This document shows, piece after piece, positions 20,615 to 30,539 of a stretch of 64,000 nt of DNA. The DNA comes from JAHECE01 sp963780675 (GTDB lineage Bacteria > Actinomycetota > Actinomycetes > Actinomycetales > JAHECE01). Location: NCBI GenBank assembly GCA_963780675.1, contig CAWACR010000012.1, forward strand, positions 1 through 64,000, written 5' to 3'. Position numbers and translations under genes: made by a program. Numbering within the stretch: the stretch's first letter is position 1; every line of letters begins with the position of its first letter. A model generated the notes under the pieces. It ran no database searches. It saw nothing but the letters and a program-made list of their open reading frames with translations, and had not been told where the DNA came from.

Positions 20615-21330
20615 CCACGCTGCTGCTGCGGCTCACTGGACCGCTCCAGTCGTGGGGATCGTCGAGCAGGTTCGTGCGCCGGACCACCGAGCCACACCCG
20701 ACGAAGAGCGGTGTGCTCGGACTGCTCGCCGCAGCCCTGGGCCGGCGACGGACCGACGCGATCGAGGACCTGCTCGGGTTGCGGTTCGGGGTGCGGCTGG
20801 ACCGACCTGGTGAGGTCATCCGGGACTTCCAGACCGCGCGCAGCCTCGACGGCGAGCACTCGATGCCGCTCTCCACGCGCTACTACCTGGCCGACGCGGC
20901 GTTCCTCGCCGGCCTTGAGGGGCCGAGCGATCTCATCGAGGCGGTCGTGGAGTCGCTGCGTCGGCCGGTCTTCCCGCTCTACCTGGGACGACGCTCGTGC
21001 CCCCCGGCCGGCCCCATGGTCGTGGGGGTCCGTGAGGCAAGCCTGTGGGACGCCTTGGTGTCCGAGCCGCGGCCCGGTCACGTCCGGGGGAGGCCGCGCC
21101 TCAGCGTGGGCCCGGTCGAGATCGTCATCGACGCCGATGCTGCCCCGGTCGCCGTCCGGAGCCGGGAGGGCCTCCACACCGTTCGTGACGTCCCGCTGTC
21201 ATTCGACCCGCAACGCCGTGAGTACGGCTGGCGCGAGGTCATCAGGACATGGACGGACCTGGACGCGCCCGAGGCTCCGGGGCGGCACGGCGGCACAGGC
21301 CACGACCCGATGGCTCTGCTGGAAGGGTGA
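20611..21330 (+). CDS. casD: Cas5e/CasD
   Basis: 239 aa, GTGA overlap with cas7. N-terminal LLLRLTGPLQSWGSSSRFVR and TEPHPTKSGVLGLLAAALG are diagnostic, as is DFQTARSLDG. Cas5e caps the 5' handle of the crRNA. The stop is two bases before the cas6e ATG. Confidence 0.95.
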   Translation: MTTLLLRLTGPLQSWGSSSRFVRRTTEPHPTKSGVLGLLAAALGRRRTDAIEDLLGLRFGVRLDRPGEVIRDFQTARSLDGEHSMPLSTRYYLADAAFLAGLEGPSDLIEAVVESLRRPVFPLYLGRRSCPPAGPMVVGVREASLWDALVSEPRPGHVRGRPRLSVGPVEIVIDADAAPVAVRSREGLHTVRDVPLSFDPQRREYGWREVIRTWTDLDAPEAPGRHGGTGHDPMALLEG

Positions 21331-21332
21331 CC

Positions 21333-21989
21333 ATGTTCCTGACCAAGTTCGAACTCAACGTGGCACGGCGGGGAGCGCGCGCCCTGCTCGGCTCGCCGCA
21401 GTCGATGCATGCGACCGTCCTTGCTGGCTTTCCATACGGCGAGGCCGGTCGCGTGCTCTGGCGCGTCGACAGGCTCCACGGCGCCTCCTGCATCTACATC
21501 CTCAGCCCGGGCCGGCCGGACCTCACGCATCTGGTCGAGCAGGCGGGGTGGCCGACGACCCACGGATGGCGGACCCGCGAGTACACACCACTGCTCGAGA
21601 GACTCGAACCGGGTGGAGCGTTCGGGTTCCGACTCACCGCGAATCCCACACGCTCGACAAGGGTCAAGGAGGGGCGTCGGTCTCAACGGGTGGGCCATGT
21701 GACGGCCGAGCAGCAGCTCGGCTGGCTCGTCTCGAGGGCGGAGCGTCTGGGAGTTGACCTGGGCTCGGAGGACGCGCCGACGGCGCGCGTCGCCGAGCGG
21801 AGCGTTCTTGCGTTCGGCAGGCGCGGCGAGCGTGTCACGCTCGCGACGGCGGTGTTCGAGGGAAGCCTCGTCGTCCGAGATGCACCCGCGCTGCGTAGTG
21901 CGATCACGTCTGGGGTCGGGCCCGGGAAGGCGTACGGGTGCGGGTTGCTCACGCTCGCTCCGGCGCCATCGGTGGTCCCGCTGCCGTGA
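21333..21989 (+). CDS. casE: Cas6e/CasE crRNA endoribonuclease
   Basis: 218 aa from ATG 21333 (the frame extends upstream without family similarity). The start MFLTKFELNVARRG is typical. His26 (SPQSMHATV) corresponds to the catalytic histidine position of the Thermus Cse3 protein. The C-terminal glycine-rich RNA-binding loop GVGPGKAYGCGLLTL is intact. It cleaves pre-crRNA at the base of the repeat hairpin and remains bound to the 3' handle; the repeats here supply a fitting 6-bp stem. Confidence 0.95.
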   Translation: MFLTKFELNVARRGARALLGSPQSMHATVLAGFPYGEAGRVLWRVDRLHGASCIYILSPGRPDLTHLVEQAGWPTTHGWRTREYTPLLERLEPGGAFGFRLTANPTRSTRVKEGRRSQRVGHVTAEQQLGWLVSRAERLGVDLGSEDAPTARVAERSVLAFGRRGERVTLATAVFEGSLVVRDAPALRSAITSGVGPGKAYGCGLLTLAPAPSVVPLP

Positions 21990-22924
21990 TCTCGGGCGCG
22001 CCTCCGCCGTCGTTGCCCGAGCTGAGTCGGGTGCAAGACAGGTCCGCGTTCGTCTACCTGGAGCACGCCGTCGTGCACCGAGACGGCAACGCCCTGACCG
22101 CACGTGACGCGCGCGGAACTGTGTACATCCCGGCGGCTTCGCTGGCGTCGCTGCTCCTCGGCCCTGGCACGTCGATAAGCCAGCAGGCGATGGTGCTCAT
22201 CGCCGAGTGCGCCTCGACCGTGGTGTGGGTCGGTGAGAAGGGAGTCCGCTACTACGCCCACGGGCGAACCCTGGCGCGCGGAACACGGCTTCTCGAGGCA
22301 CAGGCCAGGATGGTCTCCAACCGGACCGAACGGCTCGCCGTCGCGCGGGCGATGTACGGCATGCGCTTTGATGACGACGGAGTCGAGCGCTTGACCATGC
22401 AGCAGCTCCGGGGCCGTGAAGGCGCGCGGGTCAAACGTCGATACCGCGAAGAGTCGGAGCGGACAGGCGTCGACTGGAAGCGTCGCGATTACCGGCCCGA
22501 TGACTTCAGCTCGTCGGACCCGATCAATCAGGCGCTGTCAGCGGCTCACACCGCCCTGTACGGCGTCGTTCACGCCGTCGTCGTCTCGTTGGGGTGTTCG
22601 CCCGGTCTCGGCTTCGTCCACACCGGGCACGACCGGTCGTTCGTGTTCGACATCGCGGACCTGTACAAGGCCGAGACCTCCATCCCGGTCGCTTTCGACG
22701 TTGTCGCGTCGAAGCCCGCCGACATTCCGTCTGCAACTCGGCGCGCGATGCGGGATCGGATGTTCGGGCTACGGCTCATCGAGCGGTGCGTCACCGACGT
22801 GCGGACGCTCCTCGGCTGCGAGCCACTCGCCGACGACGACGCCATCGGCGCCGACGTGGTCGCACTGTGGGACGACGACGAGGAGCTCCCGGGCGGCGTG
22901 AACTACGAGGACCTCGGGTGGTGA
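21986..22924 (+). CDS. cas1: Cas1e integrase
   Basis: 312 aa from GTG 21986 (GTGA overlap with cas6e). The I-E signature RVQDRSAFVYLEHAVVHRD opens the protein. Metal ligands are the Glu in QLRGREGARV and the His and Asp in GFVHTGHDRSFVFDIADLYK. With Cas2 it inserts new spacers at the leader end. All three active-site acids or His are present, so adaptation should be competent. Confidence 0.95.
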   Translation: MISGAPPPSLPELSRVQDRSAFVYLEHAVVHRDGNALTARDARGTVYIPAASLASLLLGPGTSISQQAMVLIAECASTVVWVGEKGVRYYAHGRTLARGTRLLEAQARMVSNRTERLAVARAMYGMRFDDDGVERLTMQQLRGREGARVKRRYREESERTGVDWKRRDYRPDDFSSSDPINQALSAAHTALYGVVHAVVVSLGCSPGLGFVHTGHDRSFVFDIADLYKAETSIPVAFDVVASKPADIPSATRRAMRDRMFGLRLIERCVTDVRTLLGCEPLADDDAIGADVVALWDDDEELPGGVNYEDLGW

Positions 22925-22930
22925 GTGCGC

Positions 22931-23317
22931 ATGGTCGTTCTGGTGCTGACGGCGTGCCCCGCGGGGCTTCGGGGCCAGCTGACGCGGTGGCTGATGGAGA
23001 TCGCCCCGGGGGTGTTCGTCGGCCACGTGAGTGCCCGCGTTCGTGAGCAGCTCTGGACCCGGGTGACAGGTCTGGTCGGCAACGGCCGGGCGTTGATGGT
23101 CCACAGTGTCCGCGGCGAGCAGAGGCTCGCCTTCCAGGTCCACAACTACGACTGGACCCCGACCGACTTCGACGGGCACGTGCTCATGATGCGTCCGAAC
23201 GAGCGCGTGAACGGTGCGACAAGGGCGGGGCCGCCACCCGAGTCGTGGAGCATTGCCGCGAGGCGGCGCCGGTTCGGCCGAGAGATCGAACGTCGCCGCC
23301 GACAAAGCAGCGAGTGA
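22931..23317 (+). CDS. cas2: Cas2e
   Basis: 128 aa from ATG 22931; GTG 22925 is two codons upstream in frame. MVVLVLTACPAGLRGQLTRW is the I-E Cas2 start, followed by APGVFVGHVSARVREQLW and ALMVHSVRGEQRLAFQVH. The C-terminal ~35 residues are basic (RRRRFGREIERRRR) and longer than the minimal family. The stop lies 44 nt before the first CRISPR repeat. Confidence 0.93.
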   Translation: MVVLVLTACPAGLRGQLTRWLMEIAPGVFVGHVSARVREQLWTRVTGLVGNGRALMVHSVRGEQRLAFQVHNYDWTPTDFDGHVLMMRPNERVNGATRAGPPPESWSIAARRRRFGREIERRRRQSSE

Positions 23318-23361
23318 TTCGGTTTCATGCCTGACAGTGCCATAATCCCTGGTCGGCAAGT
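23318..23361 (+). promoter_or_regulatory. CRISPR leader and array promoter
   Basis: Only 44 nt separate cas2 from the first repeat. This stretch is AT-richer than its surroundings. CATAAT at 23341-23346 is a good -10, with TTCGGT at 23318-23323 a weak -35 17 nt upstream; transcription would begin just before repeat 1. The leader is very short, so parts of the integration signal may lie inside cas2. Confidence 0.45.
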
Positions 23362-26300
23362 GCCGTCCCCGCGCGAGCGGGGGTGATCCCCAGCCGGACC
23401 GCGACCGCGGACCTGCGCGATCGGGCCGTCCCCGCGCGAGCGGGGGTGATCCGCACGGCGCACCGGCAGCTGAGCACCGCACGACGCGCCGTCCCCGCGC
23501 GAGCGGGGGTGATCCAACGCTGCGCTCGCGGTGCTGACGAGCCCGATCACGCCGTCCCCGCGCGAGCGGGGGTGATCCCGGGCCGTCCGTCGGTGGACGC
23601 GTCCGGGGCACGCCGTCCCCGCGCGAGCGGGGGTGATCCCGGCCTTCGCCGGCGCTCGAGGTCGAGGGCGGTGCCGTCCCCGCGCGAGCGGGGGTGATCC
23701 GTTCTTGTTCCCGAGGCCCTTGGCGTTGCCGACGCCGTCCCCGCGCGAGCGGGGGTGATCCCGCGACGACCCCTGGTGAGCGGTCGCGTTCATCGCGCCG
23801 TCCCCGCGCGAGCGGGGGTGATCCCCGTCGCGCAGCGTCCTCGACCTGCCCCGTCACCGAGCCGTCCCCGCGCGAGCGGGGGTGATCCCACGCTCCTCGT
23901 GTCGGGGCCCGTGGTCGCCGCGCCGTCCCCGCGCGAGCGGGGGTGATCCCTCTGCGCTGGTCGAGGAGGCGTCGAAGAGGTACGCCGTCCCCGCGCGAGC
24001 GGGGGTGATCCCGCGACCGCGACCTTGCCCGCAACCGCGGCGAGGCCGTCCCCGCGCGAGCGGGGGTGATCCGTCGACACCGTTGTGGAACCCACCGTTG
24101 CGCCGCCGTCCCCGCGCGAGCGGGGGTGATCCCGACCGGCAGGGTCAGCGTCGCCGACCCCGTGGCCGTCCCCGCGCGAGCGGGGGTGATCCCGCCACCG
24201 GCACCCCGGTCAAGGCTGTGGCCGCGCCGTCCCCGCGCGAGCGGGGGTGATCCCGATCCCGGCACGTGGGCGGTCACGACCTTCGCCGTCCCCGCGCGAG
24301 CGGGGGTGATCCGGCGGCGCTGGTGGCGGCGATCACAACGGCGGTGCCGTCCCCGCGCGAGCGGGGGTGATCCCCGGACCGGCGCCGCCGCGGCTTCCTT
24401 GATCTTGCCGTCCCCGCGCGAGCGGGGGTGATCCCTGCTGCGGGGGTTCGCGCTGGGGTTCGTGGTGGCCGTCCCCGCGCGAGCGGGGGTGATCCCAAGA
24501 TCGGCGTCGACGACGAAGCGATCCAGTCGCCGTCCCCGCGCGAGCGGGGGTGATCCGCCGACGACCACGGCCCTGGCGTCCTCGACGGCGCCGTCCCCGC
24601 GCGAGCGGGGGTGATCCGACGGCCCGGAGGACGATCCCGCCAGGGGCCGTCCCCGCGCGAGCGGGGGTGATCCCCTGATCGGCCCGGCCAGGTGCTGACG
24701 ATCCCGCCGTCCCCGCGCGAGCGGGGGTGATCCCTCGGGCGGATGGTCGTCGCGACCGGCAGACGCGGTGCCGTCCCCGCGCGAGCGGGGGTGATCCCCG
24801 GATACCCTCGCCGTCCGCGAACGGGTCCCGGCCGTCCCCGCGCGAGCGGGGGTGATCCCGTCGCCCTCGACACCATCACCCGCGGCGTCGCGCCGTCCCC
24901 GCGCGAGCGGGGGTGATCCGTCCGCGACCGTCACGACGAGGTTGCGGGCCCCGCCGTCCCCGCGCGAGCGGGGGTGATCCGCAGCCGGAGACCCTGCCCC
25001 CGGAGGAGTACCAGCCGTCCCCGCGCGAGCGGGGGTGATCCCAGGTCCAGGCTCTTCTTGCCGTTGACCTGGACGCCGTCCCCGCGCGAGCGGGGGTGAT
25101 CCCGGGCTCGTCCCGGACGCAACCGCCGGGTTCGAGCCGTCCCCGCGCGAGCGGGGGTGATCCGAAGCCGAGGTCGTCCTCGTAGACGTTCAGGTCCGCC
25201 GTCCCCGCGCGAGCGGGGGTGATCCCACCACGCGGGGCGCGGGCTCGTCGGGGCCCCAGCCGTCCCCGCGCGAGCGGGGGTGATCCGGTCGCGGCGTTGG
25301 GGCCCCACCAGCCGCCGATGCCGTCCCCGCGCGAGCGGGGGTGATCCGCCCATCGCCTGCTCACCCGACAAGCCCAGCTGGCCGTCCCCGCGCGAGCGGG
25401 GGTGATCCCGCGGCTGGCGTGGCGTGGCAGTGGATCAGGGAGCCGTCCCCGCGCGAGCGGGGGTGATCCGTTCACGCCCGCGTGCTGCGGCTGCAAGTAC
25501 CCGCCGTCCCCGCGCGAGCGGGGGTGACCCGTTCGACGAGATCCTCACCCTCACCGGTGGCACGCCGTCCCCGCGCGAGCGGGGGTGATCCGGTGGTGAT
25601 GGCCTCGGCGGGTTCCTCACGGAACGCCGTCCCCGCGCGAGCGGGGGTGATCCGGGTGGGCGTGAGCGGGTCGTGCCGTTGCCGTCGCCGTCCCCGCGCG
25701 AGCGGGGGTGATCCGTCCCGCACCTACCAGCGCCGGTTCGTGCCCCTGCCGTCCCCGCGCGAGCGGGGGTGATCCGGCGTGAGCGACACCGACCCAGGAC
25801 TCGGCTGCGCCGTCCCCGCGCGAGCGGGGGTGATCCCGGGGACGTTCATGACCCAGCAACAGCCTGAGGCGCCGTCCCCGCGCGAGCGGGGGTGATCCCA
25901 CGACCCCCATGCCGATGACCGGCCCCGCAACGCCGTCCCCGCGCGAGCGGGGGTGATCCATGGCCCGGGATTGTCAGACGTCGTGACCATCGGCCGTCCC
26001 CGCGCGAGCGGGGGTGATCCCAGGCGCCCGTTCTCCAGCGATCGCCAGTTCGCGCCGTCCCCGCGCGAGCGGGGGTGATCCCGGGTTCGCCACCTCAGCG
26101 TGCGACGCCTCCACGCCGTCCCCGCGCGAGCGGGGGTGATCCCTCCTCCCAGGGTGGGGCGCAGGAGAAGGCGCGGCCGTCCCCGCGCGAGCGGGGGTGA
26201 TCCCCCGATCGGCCTGGTGGTGCTCGCCATCGCGGCGCCGTCCCCGCGCGAGCGGGGGTGATCCGTTCGCACCCGTGGACCCGGCGTCGGTGAAGTCGCC

Positions 26301-29300
26301 GTCCCCGCGCGAGCGGGGGTGATCCGAAGGCGTCCGCCACCCACTGCGCGCCCGTCGTGCCGTCCCCGCGCGAGCGGGGGTGATCCGGCGGCGCTGGTGG
26401 CGGCGATCACGACGGCGGTGCCGTCCCCGCGCGAGCGGGGTGATCCCGCCTCGCGGACGCGCTCGGGATGCCGCTGGAGGCCGTCCCCGCGCGAGCGGGG
26501 GTGATCCGCGGTTGCCCCAGGCGAGGACGTCGTTGAGGGTGCCGTCCCCGCGCGAGCGGGGGTGATCCCGCCCTGATCACCTCGACGTAGATGACGTCGC
26601 TGCCGTCCCCGCGCGAGCGGGGGTGATCCCCAGGCTGGCACCACGGGCATCCTGGACCTCAGGCCGTCCCCGCGCGAGCGGGGGTGATCCTGCGTTCTTC
26701 GGGCCTTCGACGCAGACACAAGGGCCGTCCCCGCGCGAGCGGGGGTGATCCGACGATGACCACCGGTCAGGCGCTCAGGCGGCTGCCGTCCCCGCGCGAG
26801 CGGGGGTGATCCCACCCGGACATACGTGGACGAAAGCCCGGGCAGGCCGTCCCCGCGCGAGCGGGGGTGATCCCACGTCATCGAATGGCGTGATCGCCGG
26901 AAACCAGCCGTCCCCGCGCGAGCGGGGGTGATCCCGGTGACGGCCTGCCGACCGGGCAGCGGGGCCTGCCGTCCCCGCGCGAGCGGGGGTGATCCCCTCG
27001 CCTACGTCAACGGCGTGGTGCAGGGCACGCCGTCCCCGCGCGAGCGGGGGTGATCCGTTCTCGATGGGTCGACTCGGCGCCTGGAACTTGCCGTCCCCGC
27101 GCGAGCGGGGGTGATCCGTAGGTCATCCGGTGGCAGTGCTGCCAATTCAGGCCGTCCCCGCGCGAGCGGGGGTGATCCCGACGCCCCGATCCCGCCGCGC
27201 GGCGGGAAGCCGCCGTCCCCGCGCGAGCGGGGGTGATCCCGGACTGATCGAGGCCGCTCTAGACCCGACCGTGCCGTCCCCGCGCGAGCGGGGGTGATCC
27301 CCACTCGAGCTCGACCGAGTACGTGCCGCTGGAGCCGTCCCCGCGCGAGCGGGGGTGATCCGTACGCCGACGTCTCACCCGGGTGGATGTACGCGCCGTC
27401 CCCGCGCGAGCGGGGGTGATCCGGTCGGCCAGCGCGTCGCCGCCGCCCAGATCACGCCGTCCCCGCGCGAGCGGGGGTGATCCCTCACAGAACTGGTCGA
27501 CCGTGACGGCGGTGCCGCCGTCCCCGCGCGAGCGGGGGTGATCCCGGTTCGATGCCCTGGGTCAGGGTGTCCATGAAGCCGTCCCCGCGCGAGCGGGGGT
27601 GATCCGGTCTCCCCGAAGACGTCCGGGGCGTCCTACCGGCCGTCCCCGCGCGAGCGGGGGTGATCCCTCCGTGCCGCCCGACCCGAACCCGAACAGGGAG
27701 CCGTCCCCGCGCGAGCGGGGGTGATCCCGCTGCGTCCACGCCGTTCTTGAACCAGTCCACGCCGTCCCCGCGCGAGCGGGGGTGATCCCCGGGCCGGCGC
27801 GTGCCACCACGCCGCCGTCTTGCCGTCCCCGCGCGAGCGGGGGTGATCCGGTCACGGTGGACATCGGCGGGAAGGTCGTCACGCCGTCCCCGCGCGAGCG
27901 GGGGTGATCCGGTGAAGAACACGACCATCTGCAAGCCCACGACGCCGTCCCCGCGCGAGCGGGGGTGATCCCTCAGCCTCGTCGAGCAGGTCACCCGCCT
28001 TCGCGCCGTCCCCGCGCGAGCGGGGGTGATCCCGGGATGACCTGCACATCACCCGGGGCGAGCACGCCGTCCCCGCGCGAGCGGGGGTGATCCCCCGCGA
28101 CCGATGGATTATGAGATTGTCGGACCGCCGTCCCCGCGCGAGCGGGGGTGATCCCGGCGGCGTCGGCGGCAACACCGTGGCGCAGATGCCGTCCCCGCGC
28201 GAGCGGGGGTGATCCCGGGCATCTCCCGGGGTCTGCGGACGGCGGGCCGCCGTCCCCGCGCGAGCGGGGGTGATCCCGCGGCCGGCGTGGCGTGGCAGTG
28301 GATCCGGGAGCCGTCCCCGCGCGAGCGGGGGTGATCCCCCGGAGCGCTGCTCGGCGCGCCCGCCGCGGCCGTCCCCGCGCGAGCGGGGGTGATCCCCGGC
28401 TCTACCGCCAGCTCCCCCTGTGGCTCCCGCCGTCCCCGCGCGAGCGGGGGTGATCCCTCCACGCTCCCTGAGTCCACGGGCACCGTGAGGCCGTCCCCGC
28501 GCGAGCGGGGGTGATCCCTCCACCGATCCCGAGTCCACCGGCACAGTCAGGCCGTCCCCGCGCGAGCGGGGGTGATCCGACGGGCGTCGACGCGGCTGGC
28601 GTCATCACAGAGCCGTCCCCGCGCGAGCGGGGGTGATCCCGAAGCGGTGTTCGACGGCGTGAGCACCCGCTCGCCGTCCCCGCGCGAGCGGGGGTGATCC
28701 CGGCAACGTGATCAGCGCACCGGCCCCGGGGCGGCCGTCCCCGCGCGAGCGGGGGTGATCCGTCGGTCCCCGGCCGCACCAGGGAGTCCCACAGGCCGTC
28801 CCCGCGCGAGCGGGGGTGATCCCGCCGCACCCCCGGCCGTGCCGACCGTCACCCCGCCGTCCCCGCGCGAGCGGGGGTGATCCCCGCACGCTGTCGGCGC
28901 GGGTGGAGATGGTGGAGCCGTCCCCGCGCGAGCGGGGGTGATCCCTCGGAGCTGGCGCGCAAGACGGGGTTCGACGAGCCGTCCCCGCGCGAGCGGGGGT
29001 GATCCGCCTGAGCCCCTCCGTCAGCCCTCCAAGGACCAGGCCGTCCCCGCGCGAGCGGGGGTGATCCGAGGGAGTGCAGGCCGAGGCGGTCTGGGTCCCC
29101 GCCGTCCCCGCGCGAGCGGGGGTGATCCCGGGGCCCCTTCCCCGATCGCATCCTCGGGGTCGCCGTCCCCGCGCGAGCGGGGGTGATCCGCGAGGAGGTC
29201 TACGGTGAGCACGTCCGAACGAGGCCGTCCCCGCGCGAGCGGGGGTGATCCCCGCCTGTACCGCCCGCTCCCCCTGTGGCTCCCGCCGTCCCCGCGCGAG

Positions 29301-30419
29301 CGGGGGTGATCCCAAGGTCACTCTCGTGGCCGGGGCGTCGGGGTCGCCGTCCCCGCGCGAGCGGGGGTGATCCCGTCACGGTCCCCTCCGGCGGGTCGGT
29401 GTCGTGGCCGTCCCCGCGCGAGCGGGGGTGATCCCGCGGCCGACGTCTTCGGGGAGGTCGTCGACGAGCCGTCCCCGCGCGAGCGGGGGTGATCCCAACA
29501 CCCGTGTTCTTAGCGTCACCGCAGAACAGCCGTCCCCGCGCGAGCGGGGGTGATCCTTCGTCGAGTTGGGGCAGCCTCCGGCCCGGGCCGCCGTCCCCGC
29601 GCGAGCGGGGGTGATCCACCGCCCCGTGTGCGGCCGGCGAAGTCGGTGGCGCCGTCCCCGCGCGAGCGGGGGTGATCCCGTCAGGACGAGCCCGCCGCGA
29701 CGCACGACGTGGCCGTCCCCGCGCGAGCGGGGGTGATCCGGCGCCGACAGCCGCTGAAGCATCGTCTTCAGGGCCGTCCCCGCGCGAGCGGGGGTGATCC
29801 GTCATGACCCTGCGCGCCGACGTCCTCGCCTTCGCCGTCCCCGCGCGAGCGGGGGTGATCCGGTCCTCGAGTGGGCGCCCGTCCTGCCCGAGGGGCCGTC
29901 CCCGCGCGAGCGGGGGTGATCCGAGTGCCTCGTCGGATGCCGCGGCCATGCGGACGCCGTCCCCGCGCGAGCGGGGGTGATCCCCCAATCGCGGCCTGCA
30001 CCAGGGCCTCACGGCCGCCGTCCCCGCGCGAGCGGGGGTGATCCCAGGCGGGTCACGACCCCGAGGGGCGACAGCGCGCCGTCCCCGCGCGAGCGGGGGT
30101 GATCCGACCCGCAACAAAAGTGCGTCGGCGCCGATACGAAGCGCCAGGCCGTCCCCGCGCGAGCGGGGGTGATCCCATCGCGGCGGCCATCTCGGCCTGG
30201 GTGTAGGTGCCGTCCCCGCGCGAGCGGGGGTGATCCCGTGGGGGACTCGTCGAGGATTCGGTCGTTGGAGCCGTCCCCGCGCGAGCGGGGGTGATCCGCG
30301 CTTGCGGACGCGGACGTCGACGACCTGGGAGCCGTCCCCGCGCGAGCGGGGGTGATCCCCAGACCACCGGGCCGCTCCAGGTCACCGTCGCGCCGTCCCC
30401 GGGCGAGCGGGGGTGATCC
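23362..30419 (+). CRISPR. type I-E CRISPR array, 116 repeats
   Basis: I counted 116 repeats of 28 nt, first at 23362 and last at 30392-30419, hence 115 spacers. Each repeat begins GCCGTCCCC and ends GGGGTGATCC. CCCCGC and GCGGGG form a 6-bp stem closed by the GNRA-type loop GCGA, suited to Cas6e. Most units are 61 nt (33-nt spacer). Exceptions cluster in the first 23 spacers (28-36 nt); later outliers are 30 nt (after 28310) and 42 nt (after 30078). Variant repeats: 25503 (GACCC for GATCC), 26420 (one G missing, 27 nt) and the terminal one (CCCCGGG). The base after GATCC is usually C or G, so the repeat could be regarded as 29 nt. Confidence 0.98.
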
Positions 30420-30506
30420 GCGGTGGTCGGCATCCTCGCGGCCGCGCAGGCGCGGGCGCTCGGGTGGGCCACGCTGCGGCCGGTCGGCGCGCCCTGGCTG
30501 CGCTGA
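30417..30506 (+). repeat. right copy of 90-bp direct repeat (NUDIX 3' end)
   Basis: Exact copy of 14080-14169. It begins inside the last bases of the terminal CRISPR repeat (shared TCC), carries the NUDIX stop codon, and is followed by the hairpin at 30491-30533. It has no start and encodes nothing by itself. Confidence 0.95.
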
Positions 30507-30533
30507 ACCGGTCGGTCCGGCGCAGCCAGGGGC
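30491..30533. terminator. hairpin terminator at the right island edge
   Basis: The left arm GCCCTGGCTGCGC (30491-30503) pairs with GCGCAGCCAGGGGC (30520-30533) with a single extra G. The left arm overlaps the last NUDIX codons. It lies between the NUDIX 3' copy and the convergent ABC permease, whose stop is at 30540. No T tract follows. The same left arm at the NUDIX gene proper (14151-14163) has no partner. Confidence 0.6.
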
Positions 30534-30539
30534 GAGCGC

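Noticed and set aside
27578..29528. A 15-nt match between spacer 27606-27638 and the reverse complement of spacer 29435-29467
   Set aside because: CTCCCCGAAGACGTC could be a common codon string in GC-rich phages; too short to claim a shared target.
14170..30416. Integrase- or transposon-driven mobile island
   Set aside because: No recombinase gene or terminal inverted repeats are visible; the direct repeats alone do not identify an enzyme.
23383..30472. Long open frames on both strands through the array, encoding tandem SPPLARGR / TPARAGTA / HPRSRGDG peptides
   Set aside because: They follow the 61-nt CRISPR period through three frames and have no start or ribosome-binding pattern. They are a by-product of GC-rich repeats lacking stops.
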